Source: Cylindrotheca closterium (Eukaryota > Bacillariophyta > Bacillariophyceae > Bacillariales > Bacillariaceae). From it: 64,000 nucleotides of DNA. The stretch covers positions 372,001-436,000 of the forward strand of contig CAKOGP040001668.1 in assembly GCA_933822405.4 (NCBI GenBank), read 5' to 3'. This document shows, piece after piece, positions 1-10,907 of the stretch. A program made the translations under genes and the position numbers. The stretch's first letter is position 1. Each line of letters starts with the position of its first letter. The notes beneath the pieces are model-generated. The model saw only the letters and a list, made by a program, of their open reading frames with translations. It was not told where the DNA came from and searched no databases.

Positions 1-750
1 ATTTATGACCTGTACTTGTTCCTCTGCCATGACTCAAAAAGATGGAGGAAACTTTTTCCTTCAGACAATCCAGCAAGCGAGTTTGTCGGCGAGACGAGAA
101 ATAACACTTCTTCGAGTCAGTGGTGCAGCGCCATGCCATACACAGTCACCCGCAAGTTTCCCTGCTGGAAATTATTTGACAGCTGCGCTCTTTTACGTAA
201 AACCGAAAAGTGGGACGGATTAGAACTGGATTGTGTGTATCGGTAGAGGGTATCGTATTTAGATTCTTTGTCGGGAGGATAGATTTGAAACGCCTTTAAA
301 AAAATGATGTATCTTCCTGTCAGGCAGGCTCCTTCGGCGAATTTTGTTCACAGTGCAAGAAACGCGAGCATACACACAGCCAGTACCGATGCTCGACCAC
401 ATATTTATGGTGCGGTATTCAGGAAGGGCTCAAAAAGCAACCGTTTTTAAAAATCAGCTGTTCAATAGAATATGTCTCGCTAACATATATCCCCGGACAA
501 AGACGCTCGCGACTGAATAGTCATTTGCTATAAACAAGCCTTCATTTATTATGAGAAGGCTTCGCATTAATTGCAGTTGACTCATCAACGAATACATATT
601 GAAATCAGAATATGAAAAAGCGGGGGCGGAATGTTGCCTCCTTGTGCATATGTCGAGACCGAATCCCCACACAAACCACGGTGAGCTTCAACTGTTGCTG
701 AAACACGTGAGAGTGCAGAATCTGAACACAGCGTCGCATATATATAGTTC
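1..750. other. intergenic, no gene seen
   Basis: Only short overlapping open frames without recognisable domains or consistent codon use. A TATATATA run (about 738-745) sits immediately before the first ATG of the next gene. It is too close to that ATG to serve as a TATA box for it, unless translation starts further downstream. Confidence 0.5.
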
Positions 751-1764
751 ATGACAAAAGGGCTAATGCAATCACCGAAAGAGGAGGAAGACAGGACATC
801 AATTGGAGTCGAGAAAACCCCAGTAGACGATGCCGCCAGTAGGTATGCTGCCTTGCGTAACCACTCGATTCGGTTTGAAGATGCAATCGATCCTAATGCA
901 GAGCGAGTAGACAAGCTGGGAAAGATGGACGTTGTCTTTGGGAGAGGCAAGGGTTATCAGAATCATCCAGGAAACCAGAGGATGCGATCCATCATTGATG
1001 GGTACAAGATCAAGTATCATACATTGAAGCGAGCTGAGAAGAAGAATCTTGTTGAACAAGTTTACAATGAAATAGTTGAAGGGGGTGTAAGATTCTTGAA
1101 GAAGGACAACAATGAAAATTCATGGATCCTTGTAGATGCGCCTGTCGCAATGCAGAAAGTTAGCCACACCCTCCGTTGTCGAAAACTGAAGGGAGCAGAT
1201 ACGGCTGAGCTTGCAAATGATACAAACTTATCGCTTGCAGCGCAAAGATCCAACGTTGCTATTCATCCCCAAGCCGACCAATCATCCTTGTTGATGATGC
1301 AAAGAGGGGAAATATTACCGTCCATGCAAGCTGCCAATCCTTCCTTGGCATCTTTTTATGGCAGCCTCAGTGGGCAGCCTTCAGCAGGGTCGTTTGGTGG
1401 ATCCCTGGGAAGGTTTGGAATGGGAACTGGGTCTTCGTTTGCAGGTCTTCAAGGACAACAGCTTTCGTCATGGGGCGGATATGGAGGAATTGGGAACCTA
1501 CCCATGATGGGAGCTCCCGCAGCTATGGACTACTATACGTTGTTGAGGCGGCAACAACTAGTTCAAGAGGCTACTATGAGGATGCAGCAGCAGCAGGATG
1601 CAGCCATGTCGAACTCGGCGAGGTTGCAGTTAGCGACGAACAATGAGATAGAAAGCTTGGCAATGCAGCAATACGTGGCACAATTTTCTATGAACAACCG
1701 CGGTGGAGACAACAACGCCCCACCAACAGATGGCAGCACTCGATATACTACTGATAGAAGGTAG
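751..1764 (+). CDS. DUF6824 domain protein
   Basis: An uninterrupted frame of 337 residues from ATG. Residues about 54-147 match the DUF6824 domain that is expanded in diatoms: a D-V-V-F-G-R-G opening, an H-P-G-N motif, a basic helix, a G-V-R-F-L core and a closing basic L-R-C-R-K stretch. The rest is low complexity: a Gly/Ser/Met-rich middle and a Gln/Met-rich C-terminal part (residues about 255-310), as is common in eukaryotic regulators. The domain's function is not established. The basic core together with the Q-rich tail would fit a nuclear role, but that is inference. Two more DUF6824 genes lie at 19.2 and 20 kb. The start could be the in-frame ATG at 766 because of the TATA-like run just upstream. 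Confidence 0.85.
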   Translation: MTKGLMQSPKEEEDRTSIGVEKTPVDDAASRYAALRNHSIRFEDAIDPNAERVDKLGKMDVVFGRGKGYQNHPGNQRMRSIIDGYKIKYHTLKRAEKKNLVEQVYNEIVEGGVRFLKKDNNENSWILVDAPVAMQKVSHTLRCRKLKGADTAELANDTNLSLAAQRSNVAIHPQADQSSLLMMQRGEILPSMQAANPSLASFYGSLSGQPSAGSFGGSLGRFGMGTGSSFAGLQGQQLSSWGGYGGIGNLPMMGAPAAMDYYTLLRRQQLVQEATMRMQQQQDAAMSNSARLQLATNNEIESLAMQQYVAQFSMNNRGGDNNAPPTDGSTRYTTDRR

Positions 1765-2215
1765 TGGTGATGCGAGGACTTTCAGAAGATCGTTAATCAC
1801 CAGAAAAGTGGCATATGAAGTAAGTTCCGGAGCTCTGTGTGGACGCATAGTCTGCAGGCAGCAATTCCGGTTCTACAATTCGCGAGTGGAAAATTGGGGA
1901 TTATGGCTGTTGCCTACTATTTGCTAGTAAGATGATTTTCAAAGTTTTCAATTTGCTCTGCTAGGATGCAATACAACAGTGTTGGCTTTTGCGCAATGTA
2001 CAAGTAATATTGTAGACTGGTTGTCTCAACTGTGCTCCACCATGACCGGTCAAGTAATCAACCCAGCAATCACCAGGAAGTGACCTCATCCACATATCAC
2101 AGTTATCATCAATCATTCCGCCTCCGACGCCTCCGCCTGACGCTGTCAGCTACATCATATGCAAGCTGTTCGTCTGGTTAAGAGTCGTTCATGTCGTTTC
2201 ATAATTGGTGGCTAG
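1765..2215. other. intergenic spacer
   Basis: 3' flank of the DUF6824 gene followed by unassigned sequence leading into the recombinase remnant. No domain, RNA gene or repeat was recognised. Confidence 0.4.
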
Positions 2216-2218
2216 ATA

Positions 2219-2932
2219 TTGTCATTTCATCTCTTTGCGAAGGGAATGGTGACACGAATGGGCGACTACTCTCGGCCATCAGTAGCCTTGTTGGACCGCC
2301 ATATTCGTTACTTGATGAACTCGTTGGAAAACCACTTTGCAGAAGCAACGACAGAGACACAAAAGCGCGACATCTCGCTTGCCGGCCTAGCAACTCTCAC
2401 TCTCTGGCTCGGGTGGCTCCGCTCTGCTGAGTGTTTTGGTATCAATTGGGAAGATTGTTCCATTCTGGAACATGAAGACTATGCACAAGCTGACCTCCCA
2501 CGTAACTGTGGTATGGTCACTTTCCGACTCAACCCTGTCACTAAGTCGGAGCGCACTCGAACTGCTGATGTTATCATCGCATACACTACTCGATCAGGCT
2601 ACTGTATCGGGAAGTGGTTCCACAGAGCGCAAACGTACCGGGCCCGACGTACAGGGCCCGTTTTCTGCCATGCCAATGGCACAGTTTGGACCTCTCATTT
2701 CTTCCGGACTACCTATCTCTATCCAAGTCTCAAAAAGCAGCGTTTGGAGGGCGACCCGCTTCTATTGCCTTTCGATGGATCCATATCCAACACCATTGAA
2801 AGCCGATTCTGGTCTCTCCACACATTCCGTCGCGGTGGCCGCAGTCACGTCGTTAAAAATTTTCTACCTATTGCTGGAGTCTGGATGTGTTTTGCTCAAG
2901 TTCCAAGTTGGACTGATTTGTGTGCCTTTTAG
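2219..2932 (+). pseudogene. decaying tyrosine recombinase (Crypton/DIRS-like integrase)
   Basis: An open frame of 237 codons has no ATG at its beginning; it opens with TTG after an in-frame TAG at 2213. It contains two landmarks of the tyrosine recombinase catalytic fold: an L-W-L-G-W-L-R-S-A-E segment (about 2405-2435), typical of the first catalytic Arg region, and H-T-F-R-R-G-G near 2820-2840, the H-x-x-R motif. The frame then drifts into unrelated residues and stops. I could not find the following His/Trp and the nucleophilic Tyr in any frame, so the copy looks truncated and inactive. Such recombinases are carried by Cryptons and DIRS-type retroelements. No terminal repeats or reverse transcriptase were seen here, so the parent element cannot be named. 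It lies next to the NTPase cluster. Confidence 0.6.
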
Positions 2933-3192
2933 TGGAGCTCAAGCCACTCAATTCGGTCATTTCTCGCTGGCACATCCAGTCTCGTAGCTTCTTACGTGCG
3001 GCGGTCCTCGCATTCCTCGGGCCGCCGGAATAAGGAATTCTTCTTCTTCATTTCTTTCAAAACCTTTCTATACGGTCGGTTGGGTAGAGTTCTGTTCTTC
3101 GATCGTCGGCACTTTTGACAAATCGCATATAAAATAAAATACAAAGCAAATTGTATCTTTTGAATTTTTTGATCGGACAACAGCATGAGGTG

Positions 3193-6100
3193 ATGAACCT
3201 ACCGCTAATTGCCGCCGACGACAGTGGACCACAATGGAGACTTAAGCGCTTGCATGGTCGCCAAGATGAACTTAACTTGCTGCAGCGTATAGCAGAGGAG
3301 AAATCGTCGTCTTGCGTCCTTGTTGAAGGAGGGGAAGGGAGCGGGAAAACATCATTGATGCATTCTGTGCCATGGAATCAGCATAATTGGGTCTTTGTCT
3401 CTCGGAAGTTTGAAAGACATCTAAGTATAGAGCCTTACTCTGCATTGATTAGAGCAATCGTCGAAGTTGTGGAAGTTTGGGCTGAAAACAACAAGGAGGA
3501 AGGCCACATGAAAAGCTTGTTGCTAGATTTGTTGGAAAATGATGTCGATGTCCTTCAAAACGTCATTCCAGACGTTGTCAATATTATCAGCAGATTCACA
3601 GACGATATGCATTTCTCCCAAGCACCTACGGTCAGCGACATTAGAAAATCTTGGCGGCAAGAGAGCGAGGAGATAAAGGGAGCTGATACTGTAGCTGTTG
3701 CAGATTCATTTTTACGATTGCTTTCGTTGATGTCCTCAGCAAAGCCGATTGCACTGTTCTTGGACGATGTTCATTTTGCAGACGCATCATCTATGAAGGT
3801 TATTGAGACCATTATGTTTGCCATTACTGCTAGCTCTACCGAGGTTAGTAGCCATGTGCTTGTGGCACTTTCATATGATTCTAGCCAGGCCGAGAAGAAC
3901 AAATTTGCTACAGGCACAATCGACCGTGTGAAGACCCTCGGATCAAGTTTCCACTACTTGCATCTAAAAGATCTCAGTGTTGATACTGTCAATGATGTTG
4001 TGGCATCATTAGTCAATGCGGGCACCAAGGAAACACTTGCACTCTCGAGCGTTATTCACAAGAAGACATCTGGAAACCCGTTTGCGCTTTCGCAGTTCCT
4101 CCGATACGCTCGCGAAAAAGATTTTTTTACATATTCTATTGCATTGGACAAGTGGGATTGGGGAGACGTAAATGTGCTGGACAGATATGCTGCCGTATCC
4201 GACAGTGTTGCGGATATCTTAGGAACATCCATGAGCAAGCTGAGCATTGCGGCTCAGGTTGTGATAATGGTATCGTCATGTTTGGGCACGATGATTCCCA
4301 AAGGGCTGCTTGTGGAATTTTTCAAAGAGGTCAACGACGAAGGAACAGACGAAAAGTTGCACCTGGCCGCTTCTCATGTGCAAGAAAAAGGATTGGATGA
4401 AGTACTGGAAGGAGCTACCAAGTGGGGCATTCTTGTCAAGACCATGAGCCATGGGGCATACATGTGGTCAAACGATAGTTTACAAGAAGCCGAATACTCT
4501 TTGATTCCAACTCCTATGCGGGTAGAGCTGCACCATAATCTGGGTATGCTCTTGTGGAGATTGGGTATCGAGCAAGATGAAGAGTGGATGATCTTCATGG
4601 CAGCAAATCAAATGAACAAGTATGCGAAGCTCAATTCCAACGCGTCGCTCGGAAATGATGTCGCCAAGCTAAACTTGCAAGCGGCTAAATTGTCGCTGAA
4701 GAAGGCCGCCATATATCCAGCTCTAGACCTCTTGGTAAATGCCGAAAAGCACATGGTCGTCGAACGTCGATGGGCAGACTCTTACTACCTAACTCTTGAT
4801 ATCTTGACTTCTCTGGCCGAAGCGAGATTCCGCGTAGGGAAAACGGAAGAGGCTATGGAAACTGCTAAAGCAATCGTGGACAATGCCAATTCATTATACG
4901 ACATGTTTCGGGCACACATTGTCTTGCTGCAGCACGCCGTCTCTGGAAAGGATCGCAATTATGATCTAGGTGTGGAACAAACTTTAAAGCTGTTGAAGCT
5001 TTACGGTGAAAAGTACCCCAAGAGGCTCTACCCAGGCCAGAAATTTGTGGAGAAGACGAAACTCAAGAAGCTGCTGCCTCGTGGCGAATATCAGGGTCTG
5101 TTGGAGCTGCCAAATATGGCCGACAGGAAGGCTTTGCATATACAGACTCTCCTTGTGGATCATCTTTCGTCTTATGCCGCATTCAGTCGTTCGTACAAGT
5201 CTCTCAGTTGGTATGCAAGCGTCCGTGCTCTGAAGAATGCTTGCAATCATGGCGTCAGTCAGGTTTCAAACCTCGCTGTGCTTCAAATGGCGGTGCATAT
5301 GAGACTTGAGGGGCACTATAAGGAAGCATCGGAGTATGCAGACTTTTCTTTGTTATTGTCCGAGAGAATTCCTCGAAAGCTTGGATCGAATCACGGCTAC
5401 GTGAAGATGGTGTCGACTGGCTGCGTTTTTGCTGCGGTACGTATGTTGCGTTGTCAGTCCGGATGTTTGTATCCTTGTCTCATAATCTAACCTTTTCCAC
5501 TCTTCTTAGGTGCGTTCTTTCAACAGCTGTCTTAATCATTTGGTGGAGGGTCGGGCTGATTGCTTGAAAGCTGGACTGGCAAGGGAAACTGTCATGTCTG
5601 TAATATCCTATTCGACAGCCTATTTGTGCGTGGGCCTTCCTCTGGAAGCACTCAAAGCTGATTTGATTTCCTATGGCAAAGATTCCCAACAATTCGGAAG
5701 CCCATACACCGTGCAACAAGTCATCCTGATTTTTCATCAAACGGTATTGAACCTGCAACAGACGGTTGAAAATCCAACTCTGCTATGCGGTGAGGCAATG
5801 GACCAAGTAAAAGAGCTTCAGAAGGTCCAAGGAAATGCTTTAAAAATGACCCTACGAGATATCAACTCTCACAGAATCATGCTGGCAGTTCTTTACAACC
5901 ATTGGGAGACTGCAGAAACTCTAATGGATGCACTGGAAGAATACATTGATGTAAACGAGGTGATGATCCTTCGAGGCCACCTTCGTCGTTGCTACGTAGG
6001 CTTGGCAGGTTTTGCTCTCAGTCGAAAAGCTAAAAATTTGCAGAGAAGGAAGAAGTACTTATCCGTGGCAATGAAAATCCTCAAGGGATTCACAGCGGAA

Positions 6101-6520
6101 ATGAAATATGGCTCCCTGAATGCATACCCAATCGTATCAATGCTGGAGGCTGAAAAATCACCCTCGAAAAAGAACTATGATATAGCCATCAAAGTTTGTG
6201 CCCGCCTTGGAATGGTGCATCACGAAGCCTACATGTGCGAGCGAGCTGCCGAGTTCTTCGACGAACAAGGCGATGAAAATTGGAAAGACTTTTATCTTGT
6301 AGAGGCTTTTCTGTTGTACAAAGAATGGGGCGCACTTGCAAAAGCCAAGCGGCTACAGGAGGATCATTCAATAATTTTGAAAGGATCTGTGCGGGAAACT
6401 GTAAACAAAACGATACAGGGCCGCTCTCGGTACTCGACAAAGGAATTGGAATCTTTGCGGACAATAGATTGGGAAACCTTCAGCACTGACGGTACCAGGT
6501 ACCTGGGACCGTACATATAA
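3193..6520 (+). CDS. STAND/AAA_16-type NTPase with helical repeats (paralogue A)
   Basis: Two exons, 3193-5436 and 5510-6520, give 1,084 residues. The 73-nt phase-0 intron (GTACGT…TTCTTAG) falls between Ala and Val of the shared A|V-R-S-F-N junction. I start at ATG 3193, because the longer frame opens with TTG and its paralogues begin at the same I-A-D-D-x-x-G-P-x-W block. Residues 20-60 carry the H-G-R-Q-D-E-L opening of AAA_16 domains and a Walker A GGEGSGKT (46-53). Walker B (about 188-193, L-F-L-D-D-V, then H-F-A-D) is intact. After the NTPase come a probable winged-helix region (about 390-460) and TPR-like helices up to the C-terminus, as in MalT/PknK-type predicted ATPases. The C-terminal motif R-Y-S-x-K-x-L-x-S-L-R-T-I-D-W is shared by all four copies. 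No kinase, cyclase or other effector domain is visible. Function unknown; a ligand-sensing switch is inferred from the family. The gene lies 478 bp upstream of paralogue B. Confidence 0.85.
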
Positions 6521-6998
6521 GGATTAAAATAGTTGGGCACGGTAAAAATTTCGTAGCACCACGTGTGAAAAGTACAAAAAATATGTAGGTGATACCGATA
6601 CTGGTACATTTGGAAGTACAAAACTTTGTCACACGCGTCAGGCTTGGCTGCGTTCTAGCTCATCAAGAAGTGACGTGGGACATTCAAGGAGCGCATGAAT
6701 ACCGCGGCATCAGCACCACTAACAGGCAGATGGGAAATTGCTCTCTCGCCGTGAAGCAGTGCGACGATTTGTATCGTGTGTTGTTTAATGCTGATCACAA
6801 AACGAATTCGATGGAGTGAGAGCAATAATTGAGAAGCTCCACAGCCACAATGGCGGATACAAAACACCATTGGTACATCAATGGCGATAATATTCTGGTC
6901 TGATCCTGCAGTGACCGTTTGTCGCTTTAGCTTTGTCGCTGGAAGGATTTTAGAAAATCTGAATCAGAAGGGAAAAATCATTGACACACAAAAAAGGG
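6521..6998. other. spacer between NTPase paralogues A and B
   Basis: No coding potential was recognised. The 3' end of paralogue A runs into a CCAGGTACCTGG palindrome (around 6496-6507) that gives it a C-terminal tail unlike that of its paralogues. Confidence 0.4.
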
Positions 6999-9900
6999 AT
7001 GAAGACTATAGCAGACGACAGTAGTGGTCCAAAGTGGATAATACAGGGGCTCTATGGACGCCAAGATGAACTTGATATGCTCAACAAAATTGCCGAAGGG
7101 GGAACTTCAGCTTGTGTCCTAATTGAAGGATGCGACGGGTCCGGGAAAACAGCCTTGGTGAATGCAGCGGATTGGAAAGGCAAAGAATGGGTCTTCATCG
7201 CTGAAAAATTTGAAAGTCATCTAAGATTAGAGCCTTACTCTGCATTGACCAGGGCCATCGCTGAGCTCGTTGAGATATGGTGCGCAGAAAACGAGAAATC
7301 ACCTGATGATTGCAGGATGAGCGAGCTCCTGGATCTGTTAGAACAAGATATGGACCTGTTGCAAGCTTTAATCCCAGGGCTCTTCAGAGTCATCGACAAG
7401 TTCACTCAGCGCGTCCACCGTTCAAGAAGGCAGGACATGCTTCGAGCCAAATCTAAAGGTCATATTTCCAGATCTCAGAAAATGCTTCATAGAACTTCAA
7501 GCATCAAGGATCTCACAAGTTCCCGTCGTCAACGTGGACAACTTGGAGACGAAATGATGGGAGGAGATTCGGCAGCCATTACTGCATCATTTATCAGATT
7601 GATTTCATTTTTGGCTTCTACTAAGCCCGTTGTGCTCTCGATCGACGCTGTCCACCACGCAGACACTTCGTCAATGGAAATCCTCAAGCTTATGGCGCAC
7701 ACTGCTTCCACCAATCCTGCGAAGTTCAGCAGCACTCAGATAATCTTGGTATTGACCTACACAGAACTCCTGGAACAAAATAAGTTTGCCCTCAAGACAA
7801 TCAAAAGCATCAAGACGTTCCAGTCGAATGTTCACTGTGTGCAATTAAAACATTGGGATATCGACACAGTGAACGAGCTTGTGACATCATTGGTCAAAGC
7901 TGAACCAGAAGAAACTCTACCTCTTTCCAAGGTTATTCACAAGAAAACAGGGGGGAACCCATTCGCAGTATTCCAGTTTCTACGCGTTGCCCGAGAGAGT
8001 GGAAAAATCAAGTTTTCTTCGATGACTTACAAGTGGGAGTGGGAAGACGTCGAGATACTGGACCAGCATGCTGCTGTATCAGATAATGTTGCTGATATAC
8101 TAGCGTCATCAATGATCAAGCTGTGTTTCGCCACTAAACATGCGCTGAAGGTGGCATCGTGCTTGGGACATATAATTCCCAAGGATGTTCTCATAGAATA
8201 CTTTGCCGAGGGTCATGGAGAAGAATTCAAACAATCATCGAATTCCAATGCCATCGCTCTTCAAGAAGAAGGACTAGTGGAACTTCTCGAAGGGGCTGTA
8301 AAGGTTGGCATTCTCGTCAAATCGACGACAGATGGCGCCTACATGTGGTCCAACGATCGGTTGCAACAAGCGGCATATGACTGCATGCCAGTAACCATGC
8401 GAAACGAGCTACACCGGAATCTCGGTAGGCTTTTATGGGAATTGGGTCTTGTGCGCGACGAGGATTGGATGATCTTCATGGCAGCAACTCAAATGAACAC
8501 GTATGCTGAACAACAAGTCGACTTGTGTTTAGGTAATGAAGTAGCTGAGCTGAACTTGCAAGCAGCAACTCTTTCGTTGAACAAGGGTGCAATATACCCA
8601 GCCTTGGAACTCTTGTTGAATGCAGAGAAGCACATGGAGAAGGCGACCGATCGATGGAAGGATAATTATGAATTTACTCTTGATCTCTTGACGACATTGG
8701 CTGAGGCCAAGTTTCGTATTGGCGAGACCCAGACTGCTATGGACATAGCCATTGAAGTCGTCCAGAATGCGAAGACGCACTGCGATACATTCCCAGCGCA
8801 TATCATCATGCTGCAGTGTGTCGTTTCTGGAAATGATCGGAACTACGATAAGGGTGTTGAGAGAACTCTATTACTCCTGAAGTTTTATGGTGACAAACAT
8901 ATCTGGAAGTTTTATCCTGGTAAGGAGACTGTCGAGAAGACGAAGCTAAAGGCGAAATTGAAGAAGCTGCTCCCGAATGGGCATGTGAATGGTCTTCTGG
9001 ACCTTTCAGAAATGGTCGACAAGGGAGCGCTGAGAATACAAACGTTGCTCGTGAACCATCTAGCCGTGTACGCTGCCTACAGCCCAACATACAAATCGCT
9101 AAGCTGGTTTGCAAGTGCCCGTGCGTTGAAGGGTACTTGTAAGCAAGGCATCAGTCCAGTCACAAATCTTGCTGTGATCCAAATGGCGACCCATTTGAGA
9201 GTTGATGGGCATTATAAGTCAGCTTCAAAGTATGCGGAGGTGGCTCTGACGCTGACTGAAAGTCTACCACGCAAGCTTGGATCAGATCATGGACAGGTGC
9301 GGCTGACTGCATGTACAAGCGTTCTCAGTGCTGTAAGTGTTTTGCGTTCCTTTCTTGGTGGAATGTGAATTATACTAACGCTTTGAGTCCAAATCTAAAC
9401 AGGTACGATCCTTCAATAATTGCCTAAATGAGTTGATGGAATGCCGCTCAGACTTTCTGAGAGCTGGGCTTGCGAGAGAATCCATTGGGGTGGCCATCGA
9501 CTATACAATTACGTATCTATGCGTCGGCCTTTCTCTTGAATCAGCAAAGTCCGACTTGGTAGCACACACAGAGGACGCCATACACTATGGCTGCCCATAT
9601 TTTGTTGAACAAAAGATGATGAGTCTTCATCAAACGATTCTGAACCTTACTGACGATGTCGAAAACCCAACTTTTCTGCACGGTGAGGTTATGGATCAAG
9701 ACGACGAACTTGAAAAGGTCGAAGGGCTTGGTGCTCTGCGCATCCGGCTTGGTATGGACGCGTGTCGGCTGATGCTGTGTTGTGTCTTTGGTGATTGGGA
9801 CGCTGCCGGGGCTTTGATTGAAGACTTGGAAGAATACATGGATGAAAGAGATGGCTTTCTAATGCGGGATCATTTCCGTCGGTGCTATTTGGGATTAGCT

Positions 9901-10587
9901 GCCTTTGCCTTGAGTAGGGAGACAAAGGATTCAAAACTTCGAAAGAAGTATTTGACGGAAGGGAAGAAGATGCTCAAATCGTTTATTAAAGAAATGAAGC
10001 ACGGATCCGTGAATGCGTTTCCTATTGTTGCCATGTTGGAAGCGGAGAAAAACCCTTCGAAGCAGAGCTATGACAAGGCAATCACGGCCTGTGCGCGACT
10101 TGGATTGGTTCACCACGAAGCGTACATGTGCGAACGAGCAGCTGAAATGTTCCTCGCAGAAGACGACAAAGACTGGTGCAAGTATTACATCAGACAAGCG
10201 ATCCTTTTGTATGGGGAATGGGGTGCAACAGGCAAGGTGAACCGGCTGACTAAAGATTACAGGGAGATCCTGGGGGGAGACTCAATACAAGATTCAGTGA
10301 ATACATCACTGCAAAGTCGCTGTCGATATTCATCGAAACAACTCGACTCGCTTCGAACAATCGATTGGCGAAGTTTCCACAAATCAGTGCATGACAACAG
10401 CATAGACTTCAGCAGCAGCTTCAGGAGTGTCACATCAGCTAGTACTTTCGAGGCCAGCGACAGAAGCTTTAGCAGCTCCAAGTCGAAGATCAACTCAAGC
10501 TTCAGCAACACCGTGAGCTCGATCAAGTCACGAACGAAGATGAGCTCTATGAGCACCAAAAGCTCCAAGGCGGTGCCTTGTTCGTAA
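6999..10587 (+). CDS. STAND/AAA_16-type NTPase with helical repeats (paralogue B)
   Basis: Exons 6999-9332 and 9403-10587 encode 1,172 residues. The 70-nt phase-0 intron has GTAAGT, a TACTAAC branch site and AACAG. ATG 6999 is preferred over the in-frame TTG at 6981. The layout is as in the neighbouring copies: Walker A GCDGSGKT (44-51), a ~30-residue basic insertion before Walker B, helical repeats, and the conserved R-Y-S-S-K-Q-L C-terminal motif. It ends in a Ser/Thr/Lys-rich tail of about 70 residues that the other copies lack. Walker B reads L-S-I-D-A-V: the second acidic residue, which normally activates water, is Ala. ATP binding may persist while hydrolysis is impaired (inference). 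Bases 8958-10261 are almost identical to the inverted copy D, intron included. The gene stops 320 bp before paralogue C, in the same orientation. Confidence 0.87.
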
Positions 10588-10907
10588 CGACAGATCCGAC
10601 GCATTATTTATTCTACATCCAGTGTCGCACCTCCCACATCCATAGACACTTTTAGTAATCTATAGACAACTAATATGCCTTCAGCTTTTACTCGGGCTTT
10701 GGCACACGTTTGATTGGAACTACTACAGTCCTTTCTAGAAGATGGAGTGAGTCAGTCACGAATAAATTCATGATGTTCTTCGAAGCCGAAACCCTTGCCG
10801 GGTGTGTTCTATCCCTCCCGCCTGCGGTGTCGAAGTTATAAAAAAATAATATTGCGATCGGAAGTTTTCAAAACACTGAAACACACCAGATTGCCATCCG
10901 TGAAATC
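10588..10907. other. spacer between NTPase paralogues B and C
   Basis: About 320 bp with no open frame of interest. It must hold the terminator of B and the promoter of C. An A-rich stretch (10840-10855) lies about 55 bp upstream of the ATG. Confidence 0.4.

Noticed and set aside
738..745. TATATATA as a TATA box for the first DUF6824 gene
   Set aside because: It ends 5 bases before the annotated ATG, which leaves no room for a transcription start and leader.
2436..2987. 183-codon plus-strand frame overlapping the recombinase
   Set aside because: Out of frame with both catalytic motifs; considered as a frameshifted tail, but its residues do not continue the recombinase fold.
3151..3192. Upstream TTG extension of NTPase paralogue A
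   Set aside because: No ATG there; all paralogues start at the same conserved block, matching ATG 3193.
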